A stretch of DNA of 6,109 bases, taken from the NCBI GenBank assembly GCA_014380705.1, contig JACMJI010000374.1:1-6109 (forward strand). Reading direction: 5' to 3'. The notes beneath the pieces were generated by a model. The model saw only the letters and a list, made by a program, of their open reading frames with translations. It ran no database searches and was not told where the DNA came from. Shown here piece after piece: positions 1-6,109 of the stretch. Source of the stretch: Gorillibacterium sp. (GTDB taxonomy: Bacteria; Bacillota; Bacilli; Paenibacillales; NBRC-103111). How positions within the stretch are numbered: position 1 is the first letter of the stretch; the number at the start of each line of letters is the position of its first letter. The translations under genes and the position numbers were made by a program.

Positions 1-1436
1 CCATTTCGTTAGCAGAGCAAAGCTTAAAAGAAGGTATGTATGGAGTTATTGTTGTAGCTCGAGAGGGATGGAACGTAGGGGTTATCGGCATTGTTGCCTC
101 CAAGCTCATGGATCGTTTCTATCGGCCAGCCATCGTCCTTAGTATTGATCCGATTACGGGACTTGCGAAGGGCTCGGCCCGTTCCATTGCTGGTTTTGAC
201 ATGCATAAGGCCCTCACTCATTGTGCTGACCTTATGGAACATTATGGTGGACATCAGATGGCCGCGGGTATGACACTTCATCAGGACCATATTCCCGCTC
301 TAAGAAATAAGCTTGCTCAATTAGCGGGTGAATGGCTGACGGTAGATGATTATGTACCGGTGCTAAATGCGGATCTTGAATGTCAGCTTGAAGGGCAACC
401 GTTACGCTGGATTCGTGAATTAGATAAGCTGGCGCCTTTTGGTGTGGGCAACCCGGCACCACGATTTATGTTTTCTGGTTTGCGTGTATTGGAGAAGAAG
501 CGAATGGGGAAGGATAATCGCCATCTGAAGCTTCAGGTTATCCATGCTGCACCCGTACTTTCTGGGAAGCCGCTGCAAATAGATGCCGTTGGATTTAACA
601 AGGGCCATTTAGAGGGTGATATCTCCCAGACCTCCAGGGTTGATATGCTGGGTGAATTATCGATCAACGAATGGAATGGGATGGAAAAGGCTCAGATGAT
701 TATCCAGGATATGCGAATCGAAGCGGTTCAAGTATTCGACTTTCGCGGCGCCCCGGTTAATGATATGAGATGGCGCAGTATCATTGATCGAGGCGAGCCT
801 GTGGGCATTGTATTCGCATCCTTGGAGGAAGCAATGGCTACACCCGCACCTACGATGGACCTTATTTCATCTCGCTGGTATTATTCCAGGGAGAATGGGG
901 TGATGCTTCAATGGGGTGAACAGGCTGATGAAAAATACGCTTATGACGAACTGGAGCAGCTTATCCTTTATTCTCTACCCTCCTCTATGACAGCGATGAC
1001 AGAAGCGCTTTCACAAGCCAAACAAGCAAAGAGGATTTATGCTGTGTTTAGGGATGCCTTGGCACCGCGTGAAGCAATGCCGGGCAAGGAGATGTTCAAG
1101 CAGGTATATGGTCTGCTTAAGAACGGGGATGGGTGCAAACGGACGACGAACATAGATCCCATTCTTTATATCAGCAAAAGAATAGGCTTGTCTCCCCGTG
1201 TGGTCAGGTTTATTATCGAAGTTTTTGAAGAGCTCTCATTTGTGGAATGTGCTGAGGAGGAATACCGCCTCAATCCAACACCTTCAAAACGGGAGCTTAG
1301 TCAGTCTATAGTTTACCAGAACAGATACCAGCATGATGATGTGGAGAGGGAACTCCTCTACAGTACGGCTCAAGAGCTTACTAGTCGAATTCTCAATTTA
1401 AAGAACCCTAATCTCAACACGGAGGCTATTGTATGA
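1..1436 (+). CDS. recJ: Single-stranded-DNA-specific exonuclease RecJ, 5'-truncated by window edge
   Basis: RecJ degrades single-stranded DNA 5' to 3' in recombinational and mismatch repair. The reading frame is open from base 3, so the N-terminus and the catalytic DHH domain lie outside the window. About 478 residues are visible; the family in Bacillus is just under 800, so roughly 300 are missing. Numbering from the internal Met at base 36, the DHHA1 domain comes first, with REGWNVGVIGIVAS (9-22), a KGSARS segment (45-50) and the GGHQMAAG signature (71-78). The OB-fold motif LAPFGVGNPAP follows (132-142). The rest, from about 230 to 466, fits the C-terminal domain typical of Firmicute RecJ and is more divergent. 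The Met at base 36 is not a start, since conserved sequence is already in progress and the frame continues upstream. The stop overlaps the apt start (ATGA). No frameshift is seen. Identification is firm; the exact C-terminal domain boundaries are inferred. Confidence 0.95.
   Translation, partial: ISLAEQSLKEGMYGVIVVAREGWNVGVIGIVASKLMDRFYRPAIVLSIDPITGLAKGSARSIAGFDMHKALTHCADLMEHYGGHQMAAGMTLHQDHIPALRNKLAQLAGEWLTVDDYVPVLNADLECQLEGQPLRWIRELDKLAPFGVGNPAPRFMFSGLRVLEKKRMGKDNRHLKLQVIHAAPVLSGKPLQIDAVGFNKGHLEGDISQTSRVDMLGELSINEWNGMEKAQMIIQDMRIEAVQVFDFRGAPVNDMRWRSIIDRGEPVGIVFASLEEAMATPAPTMDLISSRWYYSRENGVMLQWGEQADEKYAYDELEQLILYSLPSSMTAMTEALSQAKQAKRIYAVFRDALAPREAMPGKEMFKQVYGLLKNGDGCKRTTNIDPILYISKRIGLSPRVVRFIIEVFEELSFVECAEEEYRLNPTPSKRELSQSIVYQNRYQHDDVERELLYSTAQELTSRILNLKNPNLNTEAIV
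1421..1425 (+). promoter_or_regulatory. Ribosome binding site of apt, inside the recJ 3' end
   Basis: GGAGG lies seven bases upstream of the ATG at 1433, within the last codons of recJ. With the four-base ATGA overlap this supports the chosen apt start and suggests translational coupling of apt to recJ. Confidence 0.85.
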
Positions 1437-1945
1437 ATTTCAAAGAACATATCCGGGTCATTCCCGACTATCCACAACCTGGAATTCGCTTTAAGGACAT
1501 CACAACTTTACTAGGAAATGGTCCGGTCTACCGGGAAGCCATTAATAAATTGCATGATGCGTTTAAGAATCATGGTGTTGATCTGGTTGCAGGACCGGAA
1601 GCTCGGGGTTTTGTTGTTGGAGCACCACTTGCTTATGCGCTTGGCGTTGGTTTTGTGCCTATACGCAAGAGTGGAAAGCTGCCTTTTGAATGTATCGAAG
1701 CGGAATATTCGCTGGAATACGGCAAAGATAAGTTAGCTATGCACGTTGATGCGATTAAACCTGGACAGAAGGTATTGATTGCGGACGATCTTCTTGCAAC
1801 GGGCGGTACGATTGCTACAACGATTGACCTGATTCGTCGTTTAGGTGGCGATATTGTAGGAGCGGCGTTCCTGATCGAGCTTTCCTATCTGACTGGACGC
1901 GAGAAAATGGACGGAATTGAAGTATTTTCCCTGATGCAGTACTAA
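1433..1945 (+). CDS. apt: Adenine phosphoribosyltransferase
   Basis: Apt is a cytoplasmic salvage enzyme that converts adenine and PRPP to AMP and pyrophosphate. The protein is 170 residues, the usual length for this family, and appears complete. The sequence shows AGPEARGFVVGAPLA (53-67) in the core, the RKSGKLP segment (78-84), EYSLEYGKDKLAMH (91-104), which matches the mobile catalytic loop of Apt, and the PRPP-binding motif VLIADDLLATGGT (114-126). The last of these has the paired acidic residues and TGGT loop diagnostic of type I phosphoribosyltransferases. The start is supported by GGAGG seven bases upstream and by the family-typical opening with IPDYPQPGIRFKDIT (10-24). It overlaps the recJ stop by four bases, so the two genes are probably one transcript. 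A strong hairpin follows 20 bases after the stop. Xanthine or hypoxanthine phosphoribosyltransferase is unlikely given the EYG loop and overall match to Apt. Confidence 0.97.
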   Translation: MNFKEHIRVIPDYPQPGIRFKDITTLLGNGPVYREAINKLHDAFKNHGVDLVAGPEARGFVVGAPLAYALGVGFVPIRKSGKLPFECIEAEYSLEYGKDKLAMHVDAIKPGQKVLIADDLLATGGTIATTIDLIRRLGGDIVGAAFLIELSYLTGREKMDGIEVFSLMQY

Positions 1946-1965
1946 TGGGCATGTCATGATTGTAA

Positions 1966-2005
1966 AAAGACCACCGGACGCATTTTAGCTGCGTCGGTGG
2001 TCTTT
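1966..2005. terminator. Rho-independent terminator after apt, probably bidirectional
   Basis: The left arm is AAAGACCACCG (1966-1976), an unpaired G (1977) and ACGCA (1978-1982). It pairs exactly with TGCGT (1990-1994) and CGGTGGTCTTT (1995-2005) around a seven-base loop, giving 16 base pairs. On the + strand the run-out is TCTTTATTTA. Read on the - strand the stem is followed by TCTTTTTACA, an even better T-tract. It sits 20 bases after apt and is also the first convincing terminator met by transcription leaving uraA. Serving both convergent genes is an inference from this symmetry. Confidence 0.9.
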
Positions 2006-2135
2006 ATTTACATAAAAAAATTTATAAGTTTTGGGGTTACCCTTTTTTAGCCGAGCACCCGCGCAGACCATAATAGCGATCAAAATGCTATTTGTTCCTC
2101 TATCCGAAATTATAAATATAGGTAGGGTTCAATCT

Positions 2136-2182
2136 GATTCCGCATCGGTAATCGCACGGCCCTTCAGGACGCCGATAGGCGT
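2136..2182. other. Two small hairpins between apt terminator and uraA stop
   Basis: This lies in the non-coding stretch 2006-2207. The first hairpin pairs GATTCCG (2136-2142) with CGG-T-AATC (2146-2153), seven base pairs with a one-base bulge and a CAT loop. The second pairs ACGCC (2169-2173) with GGCGT (2178-2182) around GATA. Neither is followed by a T-tract on either strand, so they are not good terminators. They would fall within the 3' untranslated part of a uraA transcript that runs to the stem at 1966-2005. No coding sequence or known RNA family is recognised here. Stems this short can occur by chance. Confidence 0.35.
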
Positions 2183-2207
2183 TTATCCTTGGTGTGTGGC
2201 TTACGAA

Positions 2208-3500
2208 TTAATGGGCTTCGTTGTCGATCTTAAGTACGGTGAAAAGTTTGAACAAGAGGCTGAGAATAATGGCAACAACGGTAGCTAGCGCCATACCTTT
2301 AAGCTCGAAACCATCACCCAATGTAAACTTCATGCCGCTAATCCCAATAACCAGAACAACAGAAGTCAGAATCAGGTTAATGGGCTTGTCATAGTTGACT
2401 TTCGATTCAACAAGCATCCGGATACCGGAGCTAGCAATAATTCCAAATAACAGTATCGATACGCCACCCATAACAGGTTCTGGGATGGAAGAGATAAGAG
2501 CGGATATTTTACCGGAGAAGGATAAAACAACGGAGAATACAGCGGCCCCGCCAATGACCCAAGTGGAATACACTTTAGTTAATGCCAAAACCCCGATGTT
2601 TTCTCCATAAGTGGTGTTGGGGGTGGAACCGAAGAGACTGGAGAGAACGGTGGATATCCCATTGCCCATAAGAGAGCGGTGAAGACCGGGATCCTTAGAA
2701 AGATCCTTGCCGACAATATTGCTCGTGACAACCAAATGACCAATATGCTCAGCGATGACAACGAGCGCAGCAGGGAGAATAACGAGAGCGCTGGATAGGT
2801 TAAAATGTGGTGTATAACGAGTAGGAAGACGGAACCAGGCAGCATCATTAACTGCTTGAAAAGAAACCAAATTAACTCCGGTGTAATGATCAATCAGGAC
2901 AGCAGCTAGATAGCCGACGACAATACCGATAAGAATAGGAATGATTTTCATAAAACCACGGAAGAGGACGTTACCAAGGATAATCGTGCCTAAGGTGATG
3001 ACAGCAACGGCAACTGCCTTTGAATCCATGGCCCATTTAGGATCAGCATTTTTTGATATAAATCCTGCCATACCGGCAGCAATGGGCACTAACTCTAAAC
3101 CGATAACAGCGACAATGGCACCCATAGCAGCGGGTGGGAAAACAACATTGATCCAACCAATTCCCACCTTCTTAACCAACAAGGCGACAATGATGAAGAT
3201 GATTCCGACGCCGAGAAAGCCGAATAGGGCTTCTTCAAATGGGCGACCCTTTCCAAGAATCAGAAAAACGGGTGACAGGAAGGCGAAGCTTGACCCTAGG
3301 AATGCAGGTATTTTCCCCTTACAGATGAACAGGTAAAGCAGTGTGCCGATACCGTTCATTAGAAGGACGGTAGCTGGATCAATTCCGAACAAGTTTGGAA
3401 CAAGAACATTGGCTGCAAACATAGCGAAAAGATGTTGCAGACTGAGTGGAATACTCACCAAAAGCGGGGGACGTTCATTAACTTGAATAATACGTGACAC
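2208..3500 (-). CDS. uraA: Uracil permease, NCS2 (nucleobase:cation symporter-2) family
   Basis: This integral membrane protein imports uracil with protons. It is 430 residues, close to the 429 of E. coli UraA, and strongly hydrophobic throughout, consistent with the 14 membrane segments of this fold. The opening NERPPLLVSIPLSLQHLFAMF (8-28) is the classic NCS2 uracil-carrier start. The substrate site is intact: GSSFAF (69-74) with the Phe equivalent to UraA Phe73, AEHIGH (250-255) with Glu251 and His255 equivalent to Glu241 and His245, and NTTYGENIG (295-303) with Glu300 equivalent to Glu290. These residues and the close overall match to UraA favour uracil over xanthine or uric acid, whose carriers differ in these motifs. 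The start is GTG, placed seven bases after GAGGAGG. The gene stands alone, convergent with apt and divergent from rel, with no pyrimidine biosynthesis genes in view. The 5' leader looks too short for a PyrR-type attenuator. The E. coli comparison is from memory of that sequence. Confidence 0.93.
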   Translation of the reverse strand: MSRIIQVNERPPLLVSIPLSLQHLFAMFAANVLVPNLFGIDPATVLLMNGIGTLLYLFICKGKIPAFLGSSFAFLSPVFLILGKGRPFEEALFGFLGVGIIFIIVALLVKKVGIGWINVVFPPAAMGAIVAVIGLELVPIAAGMAGFISKNADPKWAMDSKAVAVAVITLGTIILGNVLFRGFMKIIPILIGIVVGYLAAVLIDHYTGVNLVSFQAVNDAAWFRLPTRYTPHFNLSSALVILPAALVVIAEHIGHLVVTSNIVGKDLSKDPGLHRSLMGNGISTVLSSLFGSTPNTTYGENIGVLALTKVYSTWVIGGAAVFSVVLSFSGKISALISSIPEPVMGGVSILLFGIIASSGIRMLVESKVNYDKPINLILTSVVLVIGISGMKFTLGDGFELKGMALATVVAIILSLLFKLFTVLKIDNEAH

Positions 3501-3507
3501 AAAAGTT

Positions 3508-3514
3508 CCTCCTC
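3508..3514 (-). promoter_or_regulatory. Ribosome binding site of uraA, fixing a GTG start
   Basis: Read on the - strand, GAGGAGG ends seven bases before the GTG at 3500-3498. No ATG in frame near this position competes, so the GTG start is well supported. A small CGAA-AACA-TTCG hairpin (3517-3528) lies just upstream and could affect ribosome access, but it is only four base pairs. Confidence 0.85.
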
Positions 3515-3556
3515 AGCGAATGTTTTCGGGCGGATATTTCCAAATTACGCGCCTCG

Positions 3557-3574
3557 AATATCTTAGCAGATATT
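3557..3574. repeat. 18-bp near-palindrome in the uraA–rel intergenic region, possible operator
   Basis: The sequence AATATCTTAGCAGATATT has perfect seven-base arms, AATATCT (3557-3563) and AGATATT (3568-3574), around TAGC. It overlaps the proposed -10 element of uraA (3560-3565) and lies about 58 bases upstream of the rel -35. The position and symmetry fit a dimeric regulator's site that would block uraA transcription. Its AT-rich arms do not match the PurR box or PyrR sites as I know them. The symmetry is seen directly; the operator role is inferred. Confidence 0.45.
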
Positions 3575-3588
3575 ATTAACGGTGCCTA
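3560..3588 (-). promoter_or_regulatory. Candidate sigma-A promoter of uraA, extended -10
   Basis: On the - strand TAGGCA (3588-3583) is separated by 17 bases from TAAGAT (3565-3560). The latter is preceded by TGC (3568-3566), an extended -10 (TGnTAAGAT). Each hexamer matches consensus at four of six positions, so the call is tentative. It would start transcription near 3553 and give a leader of about 52 bases. A promoter further upstream, in the AT-rich stretch around 3600-3620, cannot be excluded. Confidence 0.4.
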
Positions 3589-3631
3589 GAGGCTATATTT
3601 TGCCCAATTTTATTTAAAAACGACACAATTC

Positions 3632-3660
3632 TTGACGCGACGCCGCAGCAGGGTCATAAT
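3632..3660 (+). promoter_or_regulatory. Sigma-A promoter of rel
   Basis: TTGACG (3632-3637) and CATAAT (3655-3660) each match consensus at five of six positions and are separated by exactly 17 bases. Transcription would begin near 3667, giving a leader of about 30 bases before the ATG at 3697. An A/T tract (3606-3620, AATTTTATTTAAAAA) lies about 12 to 26 bases upstream of the -35 and could act as an UP element. Because a strong terminator and an inverted gene separate rel from apt, rel needs its own promoter, and this is the clear candidate. Confidence 0.8.
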
Positions 3661-3681
3661 GAATTCAAACTATTTACTCGC

Positions 3682-3689
3682 GGGAAGGG
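3682..3689 (+). promoter_or_regulatory. Ribosome binding site deciding the rel start
   Basis: GGGAAGGG ends seven bases before ATG 3697. The in-frame TTG at 3691 would have only one base between it and the site, so the ATG is the better start. Confidence 0.75.
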
Positions 3690-3696
3690 TTTGGCA

Positions 3697-5892
3697 ATGG
3701 GTATTGATCAGCTGATAGATAAAGCTTCGGCATATATTAAGGAGAGCGAGCTTTCCCGTATAAGGGAAGCTTATGAATTTGCTCAGAAGGCCCATGAGGG
3801 GCAACTGCGCAAATCAGGAGAACCCTATATCTTACATCCCCTTGCGGTGGCAGACATTCTGATCAATATGCAGATGGATGCCACATCTATTATTGCTGCT
3901 CTTTTACATGACGTGGTCGAGGATACCACGATGTCCCTGGAATCGGTCCGTCAACAATTTGGTGCGACCTGTGCATCTATAGTAGACGGGTTGACGAAGC
4001 TGGAGAAAATCCGTTTTAAATCCAAAGAAGAGCATCAAAACGAAAATTATCGTAAAATGTTTGTCGCAATGGCTCAGGATATTCGGGTCATTCTAATCAA
4101 ATTGGCTGACCGTTTGCACAACATGCGGACGCTTAAATACCAATCTGAGGAAAGCCAACGGCGGATTGCCGAAGAGACACTGGAAATTTTCTGCCCGATT
4201 GCTCACCGTCTGGGGATCTCTGCGATCAAGTGGGAGATGGAGGATATCGCATTAAGGTATCTAAACCCGCAGCAATATTATCGGATCGCTAATCTCATGC
4301 AGAAGAAACGGGCCGATCGAGAGCAATATATTCACGACGCCATCTTAACCATTCGGGAAAAGGTCGGCGAAATGGGCATCGACAGTGACATTTCCGGACG
4401 ACCAAAGCATATTTATAGCATTTATAAGAAAATGTCGGAGAAGGGCAAGCAATTTACGGAGATTTATGATCTTCTAGCCATCCGAATTATCGTTGAGAAT
4501 ATTAAGGATTGTTATGCGACGCTTGGCATTATCCATACCTTATGGAAGCCGATGCCTGGTCGTTTTAAGGATTATATAGCCATGCCAAAAGCCAATATGT
4601 ATCAGTCCTTGCATACGACGGTAATTGGTACAAATGGAGAACCTTTAGAAGTTCAGATTCGTACCTCCGAAATGCACCGAACAGCAGAATTCGGTATCGC
4701 TGCTCATTGGGCATATAAGGAAGGAACGGTCGCTTCCGATGGCACCTTCGAGGACAAAATGAATTGGGTTCGCGAAATTCTCGAGCTCCAAAGTGAAGCG
4801 CGCGATGCTTCTGAATTTATGGAATCACTCAAAATGGACTTTTTCTCAGACCTTGTTTTTGTTTTTACGCCAAAGGGTGAAGTGATTGAACTGCCAGCAG
4901 GCTCGGTCCCTCTGGATTTTGCTTATCGGATTCACACGGAAGTGGGGAACCGTACAATCGGGGCCAAGGTCAATGGACGGATCGTAACCCTTGACCATCA
5001 GCTACAGAACGGCGATATTGTCGAAATTTTAACATCCAAACATTCCTATGGACCAAGCCAGGATTGGATCAAGATTGCCCAGTCCTCCCATACCCGCAGT
5101 AAAATTAAACAGTTCTTCAAGAAGGAAAAGCGCGAGGAGAATGTAGATAAAGGCTGGGACGCTATCGAGAAGGATCTCAAAAGACTCGGCTACGAAAACG
5201 CAGGTCTGATGGCGGATGACAAGCTCCAGGAGGTCGCTAGCAAGTTCAACTTCAACGACATTGATGACATGCTCTCCGGAGTAGGCTTTGGCGGCATAAC
5301 AGCCACACAGATCACCACGAGGCTAACGGAGAAATTGCGTCGGGAAGCTGAAGACGCGAAGGAAACGGATCTACTCCAGCTGACGAATGAGTTGAAAGAA
5401 GTTAAATCGATTTCAGATAAAGAGAAGAAACCTAGACCTACTCATGGTGTTCAGGTTAAAGGTGTGGAGAATCTTCTGGTCCGTTTCGCTCGCTGCTGCA
5501 ACCCCGTACCTGGCGACGCGATCTTCGGTTACATCACCAGAGGACGCGGGGTATCGGTTCACCGCTCCGACTGTACGAATCTGCCGACGGGCATTGAGAA
5601 CGAGGAAGATCGTTTGATTGAAGTGGAGTGGCTGGAGGGCGAAGAAGCCAATTACAGCGTGGAAATTGAGATCACAGGTCAAGACCGACGTGATCTGTTG
5701 CGTGAAGTACTGCAAGCTGTGTCGGAGAGTAAAACGACCATTTCTGCAGTCTCAGGTCGCTCAGATCGCAACAAGCTTGCTCTAATCCATATGACGGTAT
5801 TGATTCATAATATTGATCATTTGCAATCTGTTGTGGAGAAAATCAAGCGAATCCGCGATGTATACACGGTGCAGCGGATCATGCAGACTTAA
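3697..5892 (+). CDS. relA: Bifunctional (p)ppGpp synthetase/hydrolase Rel
   Basis: This enzyme makes (p)ppGpp from ATP and GTP or GDP on starved ribosomes and hydrolyses it when starvation ends, setting the stringent response. From the ATG it is 731 residues, the normal length for long Rel proteins (Bacillus RelA is 734). The domains are all present. The HD hydrolase has an ILHP His (about 47), HDVVED (71-76) and LADRLHN (136-142), so hydrolysis should be active. The synthetase has GRPKHIYSIYKK (235-246), RFKD (289-292), YQSLHTT (302-308) and EVQIRTSEMH (318-327). RFKD instead of the EXDD motif of E. coli RelA marks a bifunctional enzyme. A TGS domain follows (385-448), then a conserved FARCCNPVPGD segment (597-607) and a C-terminal ACT domain (about 653-729). 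No key residue is missing. The gene has its own promoter (3632-3660) and no obvious terminator after it, so it may be cotranscribed with a gene beyond the window. Confidence 0.97.
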   Translation: MGIDQLIDKASAYIKESELSRIREAYEFAQKAHEGQLRKSGEPYILHPLAVADILINMQMDATSIIAALLHDVVEDTTMSLESVRQQFGATCASIVDGLTKLEKIRFKSKEEHQNENYRKMFVAMAQDIRVILIKLADRLHNMRTLKYQSEESQRRIAEETLEIFCPIAHRLGISAIKWEMEDIALRYLNPQQYYRIANLMQKKRADREQYIHDAILTIREKVGEMGIDSDISGRPKHIYSIYKKMSEKGKQFTEIYDLLAIRIIVENIKDCYATLGIIHTLWKPMPGRFKDYIAMPKANMYQSLHTTVIGTNGEPLEVQIRTSEMHRTAEFGIAAHWAYKEGTVASDGTFEDKMNWVREILELQSEARDASEFMESLKMDFFSDLVFVFTPKGEVIELPAGSVPLDFAYRIHTEVGNRTIGAKVNGRIVTLDHQLQNGDIVEILTSKHSYGPSQDWIKIAQSSHTRSKIKQFFKKEKREENVDKGWDAIEKDLKRLGYENAGLMADDKLQEVASKFNFNDIDDMLSGVGFGGITATQITTRLTEKLRREAEDAKETDLLQLTNELKEVKSISDKEKKPRPTHGVQVKGVENLLVRFARCCNPVPGDAIFGYITRGRGVSVHRSDCTNLPTGIENEEDRLIEVEWLEGEEANYSVEIEITGQDRRDLLREVLQAVSESKTTISAVSGRSDRNKLALIHMTVLIHNIDHLQSVVEKIKRIRDVYTVQRIMQT

Positions 5893-6109
5893 ATTGTTAC
5901 CCGGAATGTAGGTAGAAGGTGACCTTAGCGGAAACAGTCAAAACAACAAATATCTTGAAACGTAGGGGCTTGCTAAGGAGAGAAGTGTTTAGGAAAAACC
6001 TATTTCTAAAGGCTAGCTCAGTAGAGAAGCATGTAGGAACTAATATCATTCACACCAGACTCAGCTTAGGCAATTGGGTTTGAGATGGGTATCTAGGAAA
6101 ATGATGAAG
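5893..6109. other. Region downstream of rel without a confident gene
   Basis: These 217 bases hold no recognised gene, tRNA or terminator. A perfect seven-base inverted repeat, CCTTAGC (5923-5929) and GCTAAGG (5972-5978), encloses 42 bases. A smaller TAGG-AAAAA-CCTA hairpin lies at 5990-6002, and CTCA/TGAG with flanking CCA/TGG could pair around 6055-6089. A + strand frame of 54 codons runs from GTG 5919 to TGA 6083; its inner GTG at 5985 follows AAGGAG by four bases. Its product is basic and matches nothing I recognise. In Bacillus relatives dtd commonly follows rel, but no Dtd N-terminus is seen before the edge. The stretch may be a structured leader for a gene beyond it, but I see no T-box consensus that would prove this. 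Confidence 0.4.

Noticed and set aside
36..38. ATG as the start of a shorter RecJ-like gene, preceded by a GAAGG-like sequence
   Set aside because: The frame is open to the left edge and conserved RecJ sequence is already in progress, so this is an internal methionine of a gene cut by the window.
2031..2048. GGG-TTA-CCC followed by TTTTTT, terminator-like
   Set aside because: The stem is only three base pairs and a far stronger terminator lies just upstream at 1966-2005.
2031..2288. Open frame of 85 codons on the + strand across the apt–uraA gap
   Set aside because: It begins at a TTG with no ribosome binding site, runs antisense into the 3' end of uraA, and its product resembles no family I know.
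2941..3336. Open frame of 131 codons on the + strand inside uraA
   Set aside because: It is antisense to the well-supported uraA gene, its product has the biased composition of a reverse-strand shadow, and it lacks a ribosome binding site.
3501..3560. PyrR attenuator or purine riboswitch ahead of uraA
   Set aside because: The leader is too short for antiterminator and terminator stems, and neither the PyrR-binding loop nor the purine aptamer core is present. CCCGAAAACATT resembles the PurR box CCGAACATT only with extra bases.
5893..6109. T-box leader or group II intron after rel
   Set aside because: No T-box signature (the TGGAACCGCG-like bulge) and no GTGYG intron start with domain V were found within the visible bases.
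6050..6109. Short - strand frame entering from the right edge
   Set aside because: Only about 19 codons are open before a stop, and the residues match no recognised protein.

Overview
This window looks like chromosome from a low- to mid-GC Bacillota, most likely Paenibacillus or a close relative in the Paenibacillaceae. The basis is the recJ–apt–rel gene order known from Bacillus and relatives, the strong GGAGG-type ribosome binding sites, the Firmicute-type C-terminal extension on RecJ, and a Rel protein that matches the Bacillus type domain by domain. The genus call rests on remembered protein similarity, not on a search.

Layout: (1) 1-1436 (+) is the 3' two-thirds of recJ, the single-strand-specific 5'-3' exonuclease, entering from the left edge. 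(2) 1433-1945 (+) is a complete apt (adenine phosphoribosyltransferase) that overlaps the recJ stop by four bases and is probably translationally coupled to it. (3) 1966-2005 is a strong hairpin with T-rich sequence on both sides, which can terminate apt from the left and uraA from the right. (4) 2006-2207 is non-coding, with two small hairpins and no recognised function. (5) 2208-3500 (-) is a complete uraA-type uracil:H+ symporter starting at GTG. (6) 3501-3696 is a divergent regulatory region. It holds a good sigma-A promoter for rel, a weaker extended -10 candidate for uraA, and an 18-bp near-palindrome lying over that candidate. (7) 3697-5892 (+) is a complete bifunctional (p)ppGpp synthetase/hydrolase (rel/relA). 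(8) 5893-6109 is downstream of rel and contains no gene that can be called with confidence.

Together the genes cover nucleobase salvage (apt for adenine, uraA for uracil import), stringent-response control of GTP and growth (rel), and DNA repair (recJ). The link between salvage and (p)ppGpp is thematic, because both act on nucleotide pools. The sequence shows no direct regulatory connection.

I found no undescribed multi-gene system here. All four genes belong to well-known families. The points worth a second look are the inverted uraA between apt and rel, the palindrome at its promoter, and the unexplained stretch after rel.
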